Positions 19,882-29,301 of a stretch of 64,000 nucleotides of DNA are shown in pieces. A model generated the notes under the pieces. That model was not told where the DNA came from. It saw nothing but the letters and a program-made list of their open reading frames with translations, and made no database searches. Source of the stretch: Olleya namhaensis (GTDB taxonomy: Bacteria; Bacteroidota; Bacteroidia; Flavobacteriales; Flavobacteriaceae); assembly GCF_900114005.1 (NCBI RefSeq), contig NZ_FORM01000002.1, positions 1 through 64,000 of the forward strand. The letters are read 5' to 3'. The position numbers were made by a program, and so were the translations under genes. Within the stretch, counting starts at the first letter, position 1, and each line of letters begins with the position of its first letter.

Positions 19882-21309
19882 TTATTGTTTAAAAAGAGAC
19901 GATCGCTTTGTTAAATCTTTAATTAGTTTTTCGTCTTCTTCACTTTCTAAAAGGGTATTGTAGTTATCCCAAAACAATTTATTGTACGGTTTAACTGAAA
20001 AAATATCTGGATCCCAATCTTGTTGCAAAGCAGCTTCAATTACTTCTGGATCTTGAATTATCTCTGTAAACAGTATTTCTTGTACTGTATAATAAAAACG
20101 TTCTTCCTTATTAAACAACGCTTCTTCTTCCTTGTTTATCTTACCCGTTGGCTTATAACCTACGTTAACTAGTTTAGGTGTTTCATAATAGATATAATTA
20201 GGATACATTTTATCCTGATACTCCATATAAGAGATTACAAGCTTATGATTGATTTGCGTATCAAATAGCGTTTTACTCCTATTTTTTTGTGCGTCAGAAC
20301 CTGCTCTAAGTTGGTATTCGATTTTTTTAATTGAAAAATTATCCCAATAAATATAAATCCAACCTTCCGCAATATATCCTTCGTTATAAATCCCTTCCGT
20401 GTTTAAACCCGCAAAGTTTTCACCTTTATCAATTTTAATTTTATAAATTTTGCGCTCGTTGTCTACTAAAATAGTATCCAATTTAAATTGATGTGTTTTT
20501 AAAACATCATCACCCAATAATGCTTTTGGACTTTTAGAGTTACGGACTAAATTAAGCTTTCCTTTAAATAAGTTTTCTAATCCATTTACCCTGGTGTCAT
20601 TCCATTTAATGGACTTTATTAAAGATGACTTAGCAATTGTATCACGTCTTAAATTTTTGGGCTTTAAATTAACATTAGCGTTGTACTTTAAATACGTTGA
20701 ATACGAGAATAAGCTATCTACGTCACGTAAGTCGTAACTTTTTCTAACCTGATCTACATTTATTTTTAAGTTGTCTGCACCTCCTGTAACATAACTGGAA
20801 TCGTCGTACAAAGTAATAGCACTTTCTACTAACCATTTAAATTGTTTCTTGTTTCTTTCTTTATGTCTTAAAAACCCTTTCTGAAGATAAGGCTGCTCAG
20901 GCAGGTTGTTTTCTAACCTTTCTAAAGCTCTAATTACAATATCATTACCTGTTTTAGGTCTATTTTCGGCGACTATTAAAATTTCGTCTAAAGACGCAAT
21001 ATCTTCTTCTAAAAGTATATCTAGTGAGTTATCAAATTGATCGATTGTTGTTTTGTAGCTTTTAAACCCTATTGAAGAAATTATAATTGTATCCTTTTCC
21101 AATGCCTTAGGCACCAATAATACAAACTTCCCATCCGCATTGGTTATTGTTCCAATGGTTGTGTTTTGAACATACACACTGGCGTTTTCAATAGGTAACA
21201 TACTCATAAAGTCTGTAACCTTACTCTTAATTTCGGTTTGTGCCACAGCAAAGCTTCCTACTAGTAAAAAGATAATAATTACTGAGGATTTGATCTGAGT
21301 CAATTTCAT
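19882..21309 (-). CDS. Exported carboxypeptidase-regulatory-like domain protein
   Basis: 475 residues. A signal peptide (1-23, ending AVAQ) is followed by a carboxypeptidase D regulatory-like beta-sandwich (about 27-110: FMSMLPIENASVYVQNTTIGTITNADGKF, then ISSIGFK). The remaining ~360 residues are a conserved but uncharacterised flavobacterial region with no TonB plug or barrel. It is probably periplasmic or on the inner face of the outer membrane. It is close to the 3' repeat array of the acyl-CoA dehydrogenase gene but has no clear promoter box. Function unknown. Confidence 0.8.
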   Translation of the reverse strand: MKLTQIKSSVIIIFLLVGSFAVAQTEIKSKVTDFMSMLPIENASVYVQNTTIGTITNADGKFVLLVPKALEKDTIIISSIGFKSYKTTIDQFDNSLDILLEEDIASLDEILIVAENRPKTGNDIVIRALERLENNLPEQPYLQKGFLRHKERNKKQFKWLVESAITLYDDSSYVTGGADNLKINVDQVRKSYDLRDVDSLFSYSTYLKYNANVNLKPKNLRRDTIAKSSLIKSIKWNDTRVNGLENLFKGKLNLVRNSKSPKALLGDDVLKTHQFKLDTILVDNERKIYKIKIDKGENFAGLNTEGIYNEGYIAEGWIYIYWDNFSIKKIEYQLRAGSDAQKNRSKTLFDTQINHKLVISYMEYQDKMYPNYIYYETPKLVNVGYKPTGKINKEEEALFNKEERFYYTVQEILFTEIIQDPEVIEAALQQDWDPDIFSVKPYNKLFWDNYNTLLESEEDEKLIKDLTKRSSLFKQ

Positions 21310-21360
21310 TATAAAAAATTTAAATATTATTTGTTAGCAGGATTGCAATCGGTTATAACG

Positions 21361-21640
21361 ATTACCATTTTAGCGAAAACGCATTACCGCTTTCGCTAAA
21401 AAGCTAATCAAATTATTTTGTAGCTGGCTTATAGTCTTTACCGTCAATTACCATTTTAGCGATAATTTTGAAGCATTTTCGCTAAAAAGTTAATCAAACT
21501 ATTTAGTAGCTGGCTTATAGTCTTTACCGTCAATTACCATTTTAGCGATAATTTGGAAGAATTTTCGCTAAAAAGCTAATCAAATTATTTCGTAGCTGGC
21601 TTATAGTCTTTACCATCAATTACCATTTTAGCGATAATTT
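21361..21640 (-). repeat. 86-bp tandem repeat derived from the 3' end of the acyl-CoA dehydrogenase gene (3 full units plus a remnant)
   Basis: Unit A (21640-21555) contains the last 17 codons and stop of the gene plus 30 bases of 3' flank. Units B (21554-21469) and C (21468-21383) repeat it at exactly 86-bp spacing, and 21382-21361 is a short remnant (CGCTAAAATGGTAAT). Over the 54 coding-derived bases A, B and C differ only at GAT/GAC, at ACG/ACT/ACA and at TAA/TAG, all silent. The copies are out of frame with one another through the stop, so they do not extend the protein. Each unit has TTTTTAGCGA in its flank, which can pair with TCGCTAAAA in the next unit. Confidence 0.95.
21368..21401 (-). 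terminator. Terminator-like hairpin at the end of the repeat array
   Basis: TTTTAGCGAAA pairs with TTTCGCTAAAA (11 bp, 12-base loop). The right arm belongs to repeat unit C and the left arm to the remnant, so the repeat itself supplies the stem. No T run follows on the minus strand. Confidence 0.55.
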
Positions 21641-22754
21641 CTCTTAAAATTTCTGAAGTACCACCACCTATTGGTCCTAATCTACTATCTCTCAATAGTC
21701 GTGCCAATGGATATTCTTCCATATAACCATAACCACCTAAAAACTGCAGACAATCATAAATAACATCGTCCGCTACTTTAGTAGATTTTAATTTAGACAT
21801 TGTTGCTTCTTTTACAACATACTCACCTTTACCTAATCTATCTGCAATTGTATAATTAAACGTTTTACAGATTTCTACTTCTGTAATATGATCTGCTAAA
21901 CGGTGTCTTAAAGCTTGAAAACGATCTATAGTTTTACCAAAAGCTGTACGCTCTGACATGTATTGCATTGTATAATCTAAAGCAAACTCTGCTCTAGCAT
22001 GTGCATTTACCCCCATAATTAGACGTTCCGTCGCAAAATGCTGCATTATATATGCAAAGCCTTTGTTTTCTTCTCCCATTAGGTTAGAAGCTGGAATAGT
22101 TACATTATCAAATGCAATCTCTCCTGTATCCGATGCTCTCCAACCTAATTTATCTAATTTAGTTGCAGATACACCCGGCGTATCTCTATCAATCAAGAAA
22201 ATACTAATCCCCTTATTCCCTAATTCAGGATTTGTTTTTGCTGCTACTACTAAATAGTCGCTGTACACTCCGTTTGTAATAAATGTTTTTGACCCATTAA
22301 TTACGTATGTATCTCCTTTTTTAACTGCTGTAGATCGCATTCCTGCAACATCACTACCACCAAAAGGCTCTGTAATACAAAGACACCCAATCATGTCTCC
22401 TGTAATACTAGCAGTTAAATATTTTTCTTTTATAGCATCACTACCTTCTGCTTTTAAATGCGTCATTGCAAGATAAGCATGTGCCCACATTGCAGCTGCA
22501 AAACCAGCAGAATTGATTTTTTGCAATTCTTCTAGCAAAATAATCATATAGAAAATATCTAAATCCATTCCGCCATATTGCTCCGGGTAACTAATACCAA
22601 AAAAGCCCATATCGCCAAATTTTTTCCAAATAAAGCGTTCTATACTTCCAGTTTTTTCCCATTTATCAATATGAGGAACGACTTCTTTTTTTAAAAAATC
22701 GCGTAAACTTTCTCTAAATAAATTATGCTCTTCACTGAAGTACATATTTCCCAT
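21585..22754 (-). CDS. Acyl-CoA dehydrogenase
   Basis: 389 residues with the full ACAD fold: N-terminal helical domain, the beta-domain FAD/substrate segment CLCITEPFGGSDVAGM (near residues 126-141), and the C-terminal helical domain with ERTAFGKTI and GGYGYMEEYPLARLLRD. The family position for the catalytic Glu in the short-chain subgroup (YEGT) reads IGGGTSEI, so the base is more likely a Glu in the helix around ARAEFALDY as in the isovaleryl/long-chain subgroup; this is inference. The start may be the ATG at 22754 or 22745. It ends a minus-strand run with agcS and a ComEA-like gene. Its 3' end is tandemly repeated downstream. Confidence 0.93.
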   Translation of the reverse strand: MGNMYFSEEHNLFRESLRDFLKKEVVPHIDKWEKTGSIERFIWKKFGDMGFFGISYPEQYGGMDLDIFYMIILLEELQKINSAGFAAAMWAHAYLAMTHLKAEGSDAIKEKYLTASITGDMIGCLCITEPFGGSDVAGMRSTAVKKGDTYVINGSKTFITNGVYSDYLVVAAKTNPELGNKGISIFLIDRDTPGVSATKLDKLGWRASDTGEIAFDNVTIPASNLMGEENKGFAYIMQHFATERLIMGVNAHARAEFALDYTMQYMSERTAFGKTIDRFQALRHRLADHITEVEICKTFNYTIADRLGKGEYVVKEATMSKLKSTKVADDVIYDCLQFLGGYGYMEEYPLARLLRDSRLGPIGGGTSEILREIIAKMVIDGKDYKPATK

Positions 22755-22778
22755 AATACGTTGTGTTATTGTTAAGTT

Positions 22779-23666
22779 CTAATCTAGACGTAAAGATAAC
22801 TTAATTATCTGTATTTTATTAACAGGAAAACCGTTAACTTTTGTTAATTCGTCAATGGATTTAAACCCGTCACGCAAGGTCCTTTCTTCTATTATATTGT
22901 GCGCTACTTCGTAATCTATATATTTAATAGTAACCAACTGTTCTTTAGTTGCTTTATTTAAAGCCATTTTGGTAATTACTCTTGGTGATTTAATAACAAA
23001 GTTATCTTTTACGTTTTGAATAACTTCTGGCGTTAATCCATACACCTCTTGCAACTCTACAAACGAATGAAACCCATTTACCTTTGTTCTAAACTTTACT
23101 ATACGCTCTGAATAAGAAGGTCCGATACCATATACTTTTTGAAGTTGTGCAGCTGTAGCTGAATTTAAATCTAACTTCTGACTTATGGTCTTTGGTGTAT
23201 TAGAAAATGTCTTAGAAAACGTCTTTTGTTTTGGCTTTGGATTAGTTACCCAATCTGGAAATTTAAAATAAGGAGATATTTTAGCCAATAAAGAATCTGA
23301 AACCATTGTTACCGCCTTAAATTGACCAACAGAATTGATCCATTTATCTTGGTTTCTAAAAGCCAATAACCTATCAATTTCTTGAGTAGTCATTCCTAAA
23401 GTATAGCCTTTATGATCTGTTATAAAATTAGGATTAAAAGGATAGATTTTTGGTTTACGCTTTTCTATTTCAATTGCTTTAAGCGAATCTACTTGTTTAA
23501 TAAAAGCATCAACTTCAGCATCTTTAGAATCAAAGTCAGGAGTTGTATTTAAGAGTGATGGTAATACAAAATGAAAAAACACAAGTAGCATTAAAATTAT
23601 TGATACCAATAAAAAAATCCCACTCCTTTGTTTTTTAGAAAACATGAAGTGGGATTGATTAAACAT
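22779..23666 (-). CDS. ComEA-like helix-hairpin-helix protein with an N-terminal membrane anchor
   Basis: 295 residues. One transmembrane helix (about residues 15-37) precedes a linker and helix-hairpin-helix repeats: KLDLNSATAAQLQKVYGIGP...ERIVKFR (about 167-195) and two further copies, KMALNKATKEQLVTIKYIDY near the end. The ComEA-type HhH domain binds DNA non-specifically, and in transformable bacteria pulls DNA through the envelope; a role in uptake here is inference. It lies 24 bases before the acyl-CoA dehydrogenase and 12 after agcS. The start could be the second Met (MFSKKQR), which would fit the membrane anchor better. Confidence 0.85.
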   Translation of the reverse strand: MFNQSHFMFSKKQRSGIFLLVSIILMLLVFFHFVLPSLLNTTPDFDSKDAEVDAFIKQVDSLKAIEIEKRKPKIYPFNPNFITDHKGYTLGMTTQEIDRLLAFRNQDKWINSVGQFKAVTMVSDSLLAKISPYFKFPDWVTNPKPKQKTFSKTFSNTPKTISQKLDLNSATAAQLQKVYGIGPSYSERIVKFRTKVNGFHSFVELQEVYGLTPEVIQNVKDNFVIKSPRVITKMALNKATKEQLVTIKYIDYEVAHNIIEERTLRDGFKSIDELTKVNGFPVNKIQIIKLSLRLD

Positions 23667-23678
23667 TATATAGTTTAT

Positions 23679-25268
23679 TTATGACGCATTAAACGTTTTA
23701 ATAACGCTCATATATTTTTTAAGTTCTGACTTAACTTTTGGCGCTAATAATACTAATCCAATCATGTTTGGAACCATCATAGCAAATACCATTGCATCAG
23801 AGAATCCTATTACTGAATTTAAACTTGCTGCTGCACCAATTACTACAAATACACAAAAGATTACTTTATACGTATACTCTGCTCTTTTAGTTCTTCCAAA
23901 TAGGAAAGACCATCCTTGGTAACCATAGTAAGACCAAGATATCATTGAACTAAAAGCAAATAATACCACTGCAACTGTTAACACATATGGGAACCAGCTA
24001 ATAACACTACCAAAAGCTCCTGAAGTCATTAAAATAGCTTCTGCATCATTTGATGGTCCTGTACCTGCTAAAGACCCTGTAATAATTAAAACTAAAGCTG
24101 TCATTGTACATACTACAACAGTATCGATAAATGGCTCTAATAAAGCAACCATACCTTCACTTGCAGCATATTTTGTTTTTACAGCTGAATGCGCGATAGA
24201 AGCCGAACCAATACCTGCTTCGTTTGAAAACGCTGCACGTCTAAATCCTTGTACTAATACTCCAACAACACCACCTGCCATTCCTTCTGGGCTAAAAGCT
24301 CCATTCCAGATTTGAGCAAATGCATCTCCAATCATATCATATTTAGCAAAAATCACAAATAAAGATGCTAACACATATATTAATACCATGAATGGCACAA
24401 TCTTATCTGTTACTTTAGCAATTTTTTTAATTCCACCAATAATTACAATACCTACTAAAACAGCCATTACTAGACCAAAAGCCCATCCATAACCATGTAA
24501 GAAAGATTGGTCTCCTCCTGTAATGTTTTCTACTAGTTGAAACGCTTGATTGACTTGGAACATGTTTCCACCTCCAAAAGAACCTCCAATTACAAATATT
24601 GCAAAAAGAACAGCTAAAACTTTTCCTAAACCACCCATACCTTTAGACTTAAGTCCTTTAGTTAAGTAGTACATTGGACCACCATATACGGTTCCATCTT
24701 CGCCAATATCTCTGTATTTAACACCAAGTGTACACTCTACAAACTTAGATGCCATACCTAAAAACCCAGCTATAATCATCCAAAACGTTGCTCCTGCACC
24801 ACCAATTGACACAGCAATAGCAACTCCTGCAATATTACCTAAACCTACTGTTGCAGATAAAGCAGCAGTTAATGCCTGAAAGTGTGATACTTCTCCTTCG
24901 TGGTTTTCAACAGCTATAGTTTCTATATTATCACCACCTGGAGTAGAATCTCCTGCAGCAATCATAGACTCATGATGATCTAACTCATCATACTTACCTC
25001 TTACAATGTTTATAGATGTAAAAAAACCTCTGAAATTGATAAAGTTAAAATAGAATGTAAAATAAAGCGCTCCCAGAATTAAAGGGAACAATACCCAAAA
25101 TATCTTAATTCCTCCTCCAAAATCTATTTGATAAAAAATAAGATCAACAAACCAGCCTGTAGCGTCTCCGAATTTTTCGTCGATAATCTGATCTAAACCT
25201 TTTTCTTCCTTCGCAAAGGTCAAAAGCGGTAATATTAATGTAAAAATTGAAAGAAGGTATTTCTTCAT
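23679..25268 (-). CDS. Alanine/sodium symporter, AGCS family
   Basis: 529 residues with about ten transmembrane helices and a possible cleaved leader (ending TFAKEE). The AGCS family signature region is visible in HFQALTAALSATVGLGNIAGVAIAV (residues about 128-152) and in the GGPMYYLTKGL and AFSNEAGIGSASIAHSA segments. The family imports alanine or glycine with Na+. It has an unusually long N-terminal segment before helix 1 compared with the proteobacterial members, as is common in Bacteroidota. It follows the K+ channel gene by 91 bases. Confidence 0.93.
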   Translation of the reverse strand: MKKYLLSIFTLILPLLTFAKEEKGLDQIIDEKFGDATGWFVDLIFYQIDFGGGIKIFWVLFPLILGALYFTFYFNFINFRGFFTSINIVRGKYDELDHHESMIAAGDSTPGGDNIETIAVENHEGEVSHFQALTAALSATVGLGNIAGVAIAVSIGGAGATFWMIIAGFLGMASKFVECTLGVKYRDIGEDGTVYGGPMYYLTKGLKSKGMGGLGKVLAVLFAIFVIGGSFGGGNMFQVNQAFQLVENITGGDQSFLHGYGWAFGLVMAVLVGIVIIGGIKKIAKVTDKIVPFMVLIYVLASLFVIFAKYDMIGDAFAQIWNGAFSPEGMAGGVVGVLVQGFRRAAFSNEAGIGSASIAHSAVKTKYAASEGMVALLEPFIDTVVVCTMTALVLIITGSLAGTGPSNDAEAILMTSGAFGSVISWFPYVLTVAVVLFAFSSMISWSYYGYQGWSFLFGRTKRAEYTYKVIFCVFVVIGAAASLNSVIGFSDAMVFAMMVPNMIGLVLLAPKVKSELKKYMSVIKTFNAS

Positions 25269-25359
25269 AATTTAATTATTAGTTAGTAAAATTTTAATTA
25301 AGATTAGCAAGATGCAAAAAAATGGTGAATTTTTAAAAGAAAACTTGTTAAATACCGTA

Positions 25360-26385
25360 TTAGTCTAAACTAAAAACAGTATTCAATTTTTTAATTTGTT
25401 CCGGTCTTCCTAATACGATAACTTTAGAACCAGGTATTAATTTTAGTTCGCCTTCTGGGTTGACAATATACTCGCCCGCACCACTTTTAAACCCTATAAC
25501 TGTACATCCTGTTTTGTGGCGTAAGTCTAAATCTATGATAGATTTGATACCTGTATTTGGATCGTATAATTTTTCGACTTGAACTTCCTCTATATTTATA
25601 TTACTTTCTCCTACGATAGCAAGATTATCAATAAATTCTATTAAATCAGGAACAACTACTAAAGACGCCATGTGATCACCACCAATACGATCTGGTAAAA
25701 TAACGTTGTTAGCACCTGCTAACTTTAGCTTCTCATAGGATGTTTCTTGAGATGCACGACTTATGATGCGTAAATCCTTTTTCATTTGTCTAGCAGAAAG
25801 CACAACAAATAAATTATCTGCGTCATTTGGTAAAGCCGAAATCAAACTACTGGCACGCTCTATACCTGCTTGCAATAAGACTTCATCTTCGTTAGCATTT
25901 CCAAACACGAAAGGCATATTTTCATCTTCAAATTTTTCAATAACCTCCTTGTTTTTTTCGACAATAACAAAAGGTTGTTTGTGTGCTAATAACTTGGTTG
26001 CAGCCTGTTTTCCGTTTCGACCATAACCACAAATAATAATATGGTTATTCAAGCCATCAATTTTTTTCTGCATTTTCTTTTGTTTTAATTCTTCTATATT
26101 ATTTCTGCTTAAAATAAATTCAGTAATAATTGTTAAGGCATAACCAACAATGACAACACTATTTAATATTAAGAATATTGTAAATATTTTTGAGGTATCA
26201 TCCAAAGGTTGCACCTCTCCAAAACCTACTGTAGTAATGGTGATTACTGTCATGTACAAGGCGTCTATCCAAGTATAGTTAGACATAAATCTAAACCCAA
26301 AAACACCAATAACTAACAATATTAGTAATAAGGTTATGGCTGTATATATTTTAGACCTGTAGAGTGTTATTAATGGGTTAGTCAT
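25360..26385 (-). CDS. Potassium channel with RCK (TrkA-N/TrkA-C) domains
   Basis: 341 residues. Two transmembrane helices flank the pore loop with selectivity filter TTVGFGE (about residues 51-57). A TrkA-N Rossmann domain starts at HIIICGYGRNGKQAATKLL (about 112 onward) and a TrkA-C domain (VEVEKLY...GCTVIGFK) ends the protein. This is the MthK/Kch layout: a ligand-gated K+ channel of the inner membrane. It starts three bases after the pspC stop, so the two genes are co-transcribed. Confidence 0.93.
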   Translation of the reverse strand: MTNPLITLYRSKIYTAITLLLILLVIGVFGFRFMSNYTWIDALYMTVITITTVGFGEVQPLDDTSKIFTIFLILNSVVIVGYALTIITEFILSRNNIEELKQKKMQKKIDGLNNHIIICGYGRNGKQAATKLLAHKQPFVIVEKNKEVIEKFEDENMPFVFGNANEDEVLLQAGIERASSLISALPNDADNLFVVLSARQMKKDLRIISRASQETSYEKLKLAGANNVILPDRIGGDHMASLVVVPDLIEFIDNLAIVGESNINIEEVQVEKLYDPNTGIKSIIDLDLRHKTGCTVIGFKSGAGEYIVNPEGELKLIPGSKVIVLGRPEQIKKLNTVFSLD

Positions 26386-26388
26386 AAG

Positions 26389-26616
26389 TTATAGATCAAA
26401 CACAGAAGAGCGTTTAGTGTATACAATATCTTTAATACGCATCCAAAATGCTAAAAATAAATACAATGCAAATCCAAAGCCAAGTGTCGCAAATGTTAAA
26501 TACATAAACGTTGTACGTACTACTTTAGCTCTAATCCCCAAACGGTCAGCAATACGCTGACAGACGTGATAACCACGTTTTTGAAAATAGTGTAATTGTT
26601 TATATAAGAATTGCAT
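26389..26616 (-). CDS. PspC domain protein
   Basis: 75 residues. The N-terminal half has the PspC form (VCQRIADRLGIRAKVVRTTFMYLTFATLG) with a transmembrane helix covering about residues 35-62. PspC proteins act in membrane-stress responses in proteobacteria; in Bacteroidota the role of these short free-standing copies is unknown. It lies 12 bases after DUF2851 and 3 before the K+ channel. Confidence 0.85.
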   Translation of the reverse strand: MQFLYKQLHYFQKRGYHVCQRIADRLGIRAKVVRTTFMYLTFATLGFGFALYLFLAFWMRIKDIVYTKRSSVFDL

Positions 26617-26628
26617 ATTGCAAGATAA

Positions 26629-27903
26629 TTAATTTTGAGTAAGTATAGTATTACCAATAGCACATTTTAAACATTGGTTTGCATCACAATAATTATTTTT
26701 AAGTTGAATAACCGCTTGACTCTCCAAAGCTGATGTCACTGAAACTTCTAAGCTTTTAAATTTATCTACAATTCCGTTTTGTTCTGGATTTAATTGTTGC
26801 ATAAAACTAACAATCTCTTCCTCAATAGATTTACCTTGTTGTTTTGCGTAACAAAATTTAAGCGGAATAATTGTATTGATTAATAATAGATCAATAAACG
26901 ACTTTGTTATCTGCTTTTTTCTGGTTTTAGAAATTTTTTCAAACGTATAATGTGACTCCCAAAAGGGTGAGGTTGACACCGAAAACAATTTATAAATAGC
27001 CTCTAGGTTTTCTGAAGCGATTACTTTTGAGAACAAATTTTGGTGCAAATGATACAAATTAGCCAATTGTGATAATCTAATAGTCGGAAAATTTGGCGGT
27101 CGCAACCTAAAAAACTGTAACGGACTAACACTACTACTGTCTAATTTAAATTTTTGTTTTAAAAACGTGTATTCTTTTTGAAGTCCTATATAATAAATAT
27201 CCTCGACTTCTTTATCTAACAAACTAGCCTGACCATAAAACAAAGCTTCTAAACTTAGCAGACTACTCTGTTGTTTTCTTACTACAGTAAAATCAAAACT
27301 ATTAACCAAGCTAAAAAAGGAATCTCCATTAACTTTAAGTCCAAAGTTTTTGGCTAATAATTTAAACATTACCGCTTCCCAATCATTGTTTGATGTTTCT
27401 AAAATAGACTCGATAGTTTTTGCTTTACGTTCCAGACGTTCAAAATATAAACGCTCCAACCAGTTATTAACTATAAATGGGTTAACCTCTGTAATTGTAT
27501 GCTCACAATTAATCCAAGTTTGCTGACTACTAAACAATTTATGATAATTAGTTAACGCAGTTTCCGAAACGTAATTTTGAAGTTCTATAGTTGGTATTTG
27601 TGTATTGTCTTTTCTGAAAATTTCTGTGTCATGCTCCCAAACGACATGTAAAATAACATTATCATAGTTAGGATCTACTTCATGATTATGGACAAACCAA
27701 TCGCTAGATTTAATATGGATTTCAATATTACCAGCCCATAATTGATTATCAATATGTATTTGTCCATTAAAAAAATCAGGGCCAGTATGATGGTTGTGTG
27801 TCCCGACATGTTTTACACTTACTAACTCACCTTTAGTGGTTTGAAGATTTGATGTTTCAAACTTTTTAAGTTTCCATAAGTAGTGTAAAAAATCTTCTTG
27901 CAT
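26629..27903 (-). CDS. DUF2851 family protein
   Basis: 424 residues and recognisable as DUF2851 from the N-terminal region: EDFLHYLWKLKKF, then SVKHVGTHNHHTGPDFFNGQ, GNIEIHIKSSDW and HNHEVDPNYDNVILHVVW. The histidine/acidic clusters suggest a metal-dependent or nuclease-like active site, but no biochemical role is established. The C-terminus has a Cys pair (CDANQCLKCAIG). It leads the minus-strand run DUF2851-pspC-channel. It is cytoplasmic. Confidence 0.88.
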   Translation of the reverse strand: MQEDFLHYLWKLKKFETSNLQTTKGELVSVKHVGTHNHHTGPDFFNGQIHIDNQLWAGNIEIHIKSSDWFVHNHEVDPNYDNVILHVVWEHDTEIFRKDNTQIPTIELQNYVSETALTNYHKLFSSQQTWINCEHTITEVNPFIVNNWLERLYFERLERKAKTIESILETSNNDWEAVMFKLLAKNFGLKVNGDSFFSLVNSFDFTVVRKQQSSLLSLEALFYGQASLLDKEVEDIYYIGLQKEYTFLKQKFKLDSSSVSPLQFFRLRPPNFPTIRLSQLANLYHLHQNLFSKVIASENLEAIYKLFSVSTSPFWESHYTFEKISKTRKKQITKSFIDLLLINTIIPLKFCYAKQQGKSIEEEIVSFMQQLNPEQNGIVDKFKSLEVSVTSALESQAVIQLKNNYCDANQCLKCAIGNTILTQN

Positions 27904-28063
27904 GGTTTAAATGTAAGATTCGCTTTTGAGATTTACAAATAAGCAGTCATTATTTGTAAGAAAAATAAGCAATTAATCAACCAGGAGTCGTAAGTAAGTA
28001 TTAACCATTTGTACTTTCAACTTAAAAAGTTAAGCTAAAAAACCACTAACTTCGCTATATTAA

Positions 28064-29269
28064 ATGAAACAAAGCACACCACTAATATTGAAACATTTTA
28101 AATTAATACTGCCTGTAATTGTAATTTCTCAATTTTGTTGCACATGCCTATGGTTTGCAGGTAATGGTGTGATTAATGACTTGGTATTAAACTTTAATTT
28201 AAAAGTTACCGCCTTAGGTCATTTAACGTCTGCAGTACAATTTGGCTTTATTATAGGAACATTACTATTTGCTATTTTAACAATTGCAGATCGGTTTTCG
28301 CCTTCAAAAGTCTTTTTTATTAGCGCCTTATTTGGATCTGCATTTAACTTGGGAATTATTTGGAACGGTCACACCTTGATATCTCTACTAGCACTGCGCT
28401 TTTTAACTGGTTTTTTTCTAGCTGGGATTTATCCAATAGGAATGAAAATAGCTGCAGATTATTACAATAAAGGCTTAGGAAAGTCACTCGGTTTTCTGGT
28501 AGGCGCGTTAGTTATAGGAACTGCCTTCCCACATTTATTAAAAGATTTTACAACAACCTATCCTTGGAAATCTGTTTTAATTACAACCTCAGTACTTGCA
28601 ATAATTGGAGGACTATTAATGTTACTATTAGTACCTGATGGTCCCTACCGAAAACCTAGCCAAAACACAAATTTAAGTGCCTTTTTTAACGTCTTTCAGA
28701 AACGAGGTTTTAGAGCTGCTGCTTTTGGATATTTTGGTCACATGTGGGAACTTTATACTTTTTGGGTATTTGTCCCTATAATATTAAAACAATACACCAT
28801 AATAAACACAGACGTCACCTTTAACATCCCTTTATTATCCTTTATAATTATAGGGTTAGGAGGATTAGCCTGTATCTTAAGTGGTTATATAGCGCAAATT
28901 ATAGGCACAAAAAAAACAGCGTTTATCGCGCTGCTTTTATCGTGTGTCTGTTGTTTAATATCTCCATTAGTATTTACCACAACTTCGGAAACGCTATTTA
29001 TTGGTTTTCTTATATTTTGGGGAATGGCAGTCGTTGCTGATTCGCCATTACTTTCTACTTTAGTTGCTCAAAATGCTTCCTCTGAATTAAAAGGAACCGC
29101 ACTTACCATAGTTAACTGTCTTGGATTTACTATTACCATAATTAGTATTCAGGTTATGACTTCACTAGTTGAGTTATCAAGCTCCAACAGCATCTATTTT
29201 ATATTGGCTTTAGGACCAATATTAGGTTTGATTGCTTTGGGACGTAAACACAAAACGACTGTATTATAA
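28064..29269 (+). CDS. MFS transporter
   Basis: 401 residues with about twelve hydrophobic helices and the general major facilitator layout, including the loop between helices 2 and 3 (ADRFSPSKVFFISAL) and FLTGFFLAGIYPIGMKIAADYY in helix 4. Substrate unknown. It is a single gene on the plus strand between DUF2851 (divergent, 160-base gap) and mpl (convergent, 32-base gap with no terminator that I can see). Confidence 0.9.
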   Translation: MKQSTPLILKHFKLILPVIVISQFCCTCLWFAGNGVINDLVLNFNLKVTALGHLTSAVQFGFIIGTLLFAILTIADRFSPSKVFFISALFGSAFNLGIIWNGHTLISLLALRFLTGFFLAGIYPIGMKIAADYYNKGLGKSLGFLVGALVIGTAFPHLLKDFTTTYPWKSVLITTSVLAIIGGLLMLLLVPDGPYRKPSQNTNLSAFFNVFQKRGFRAAAFGYFGHMWELYTFWVFVPIILKQYTIINTDVTFNIPLLSFIIIGLGGLACILSGYIAQIIGTKKTAFIALLLSCVCCLISPLVFTTTSETLFIGFLIFWGMAVVADSPLLSTLVAQNASSELKGTALTIVNCLGFTITIISIQVMTSLVELSSSNSIYFILALGPILGLIALGRKHKTTVL

Positions 29270-29301
29270 TAATTCATAATAGTCTATTCTATTTAAACAC
29301 A

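Noticed and set aside
21361-21640. A CRISPR array
   Set aside because: The units are 86 bp, contiguous without unique spacers, and derive from a coding sequence.
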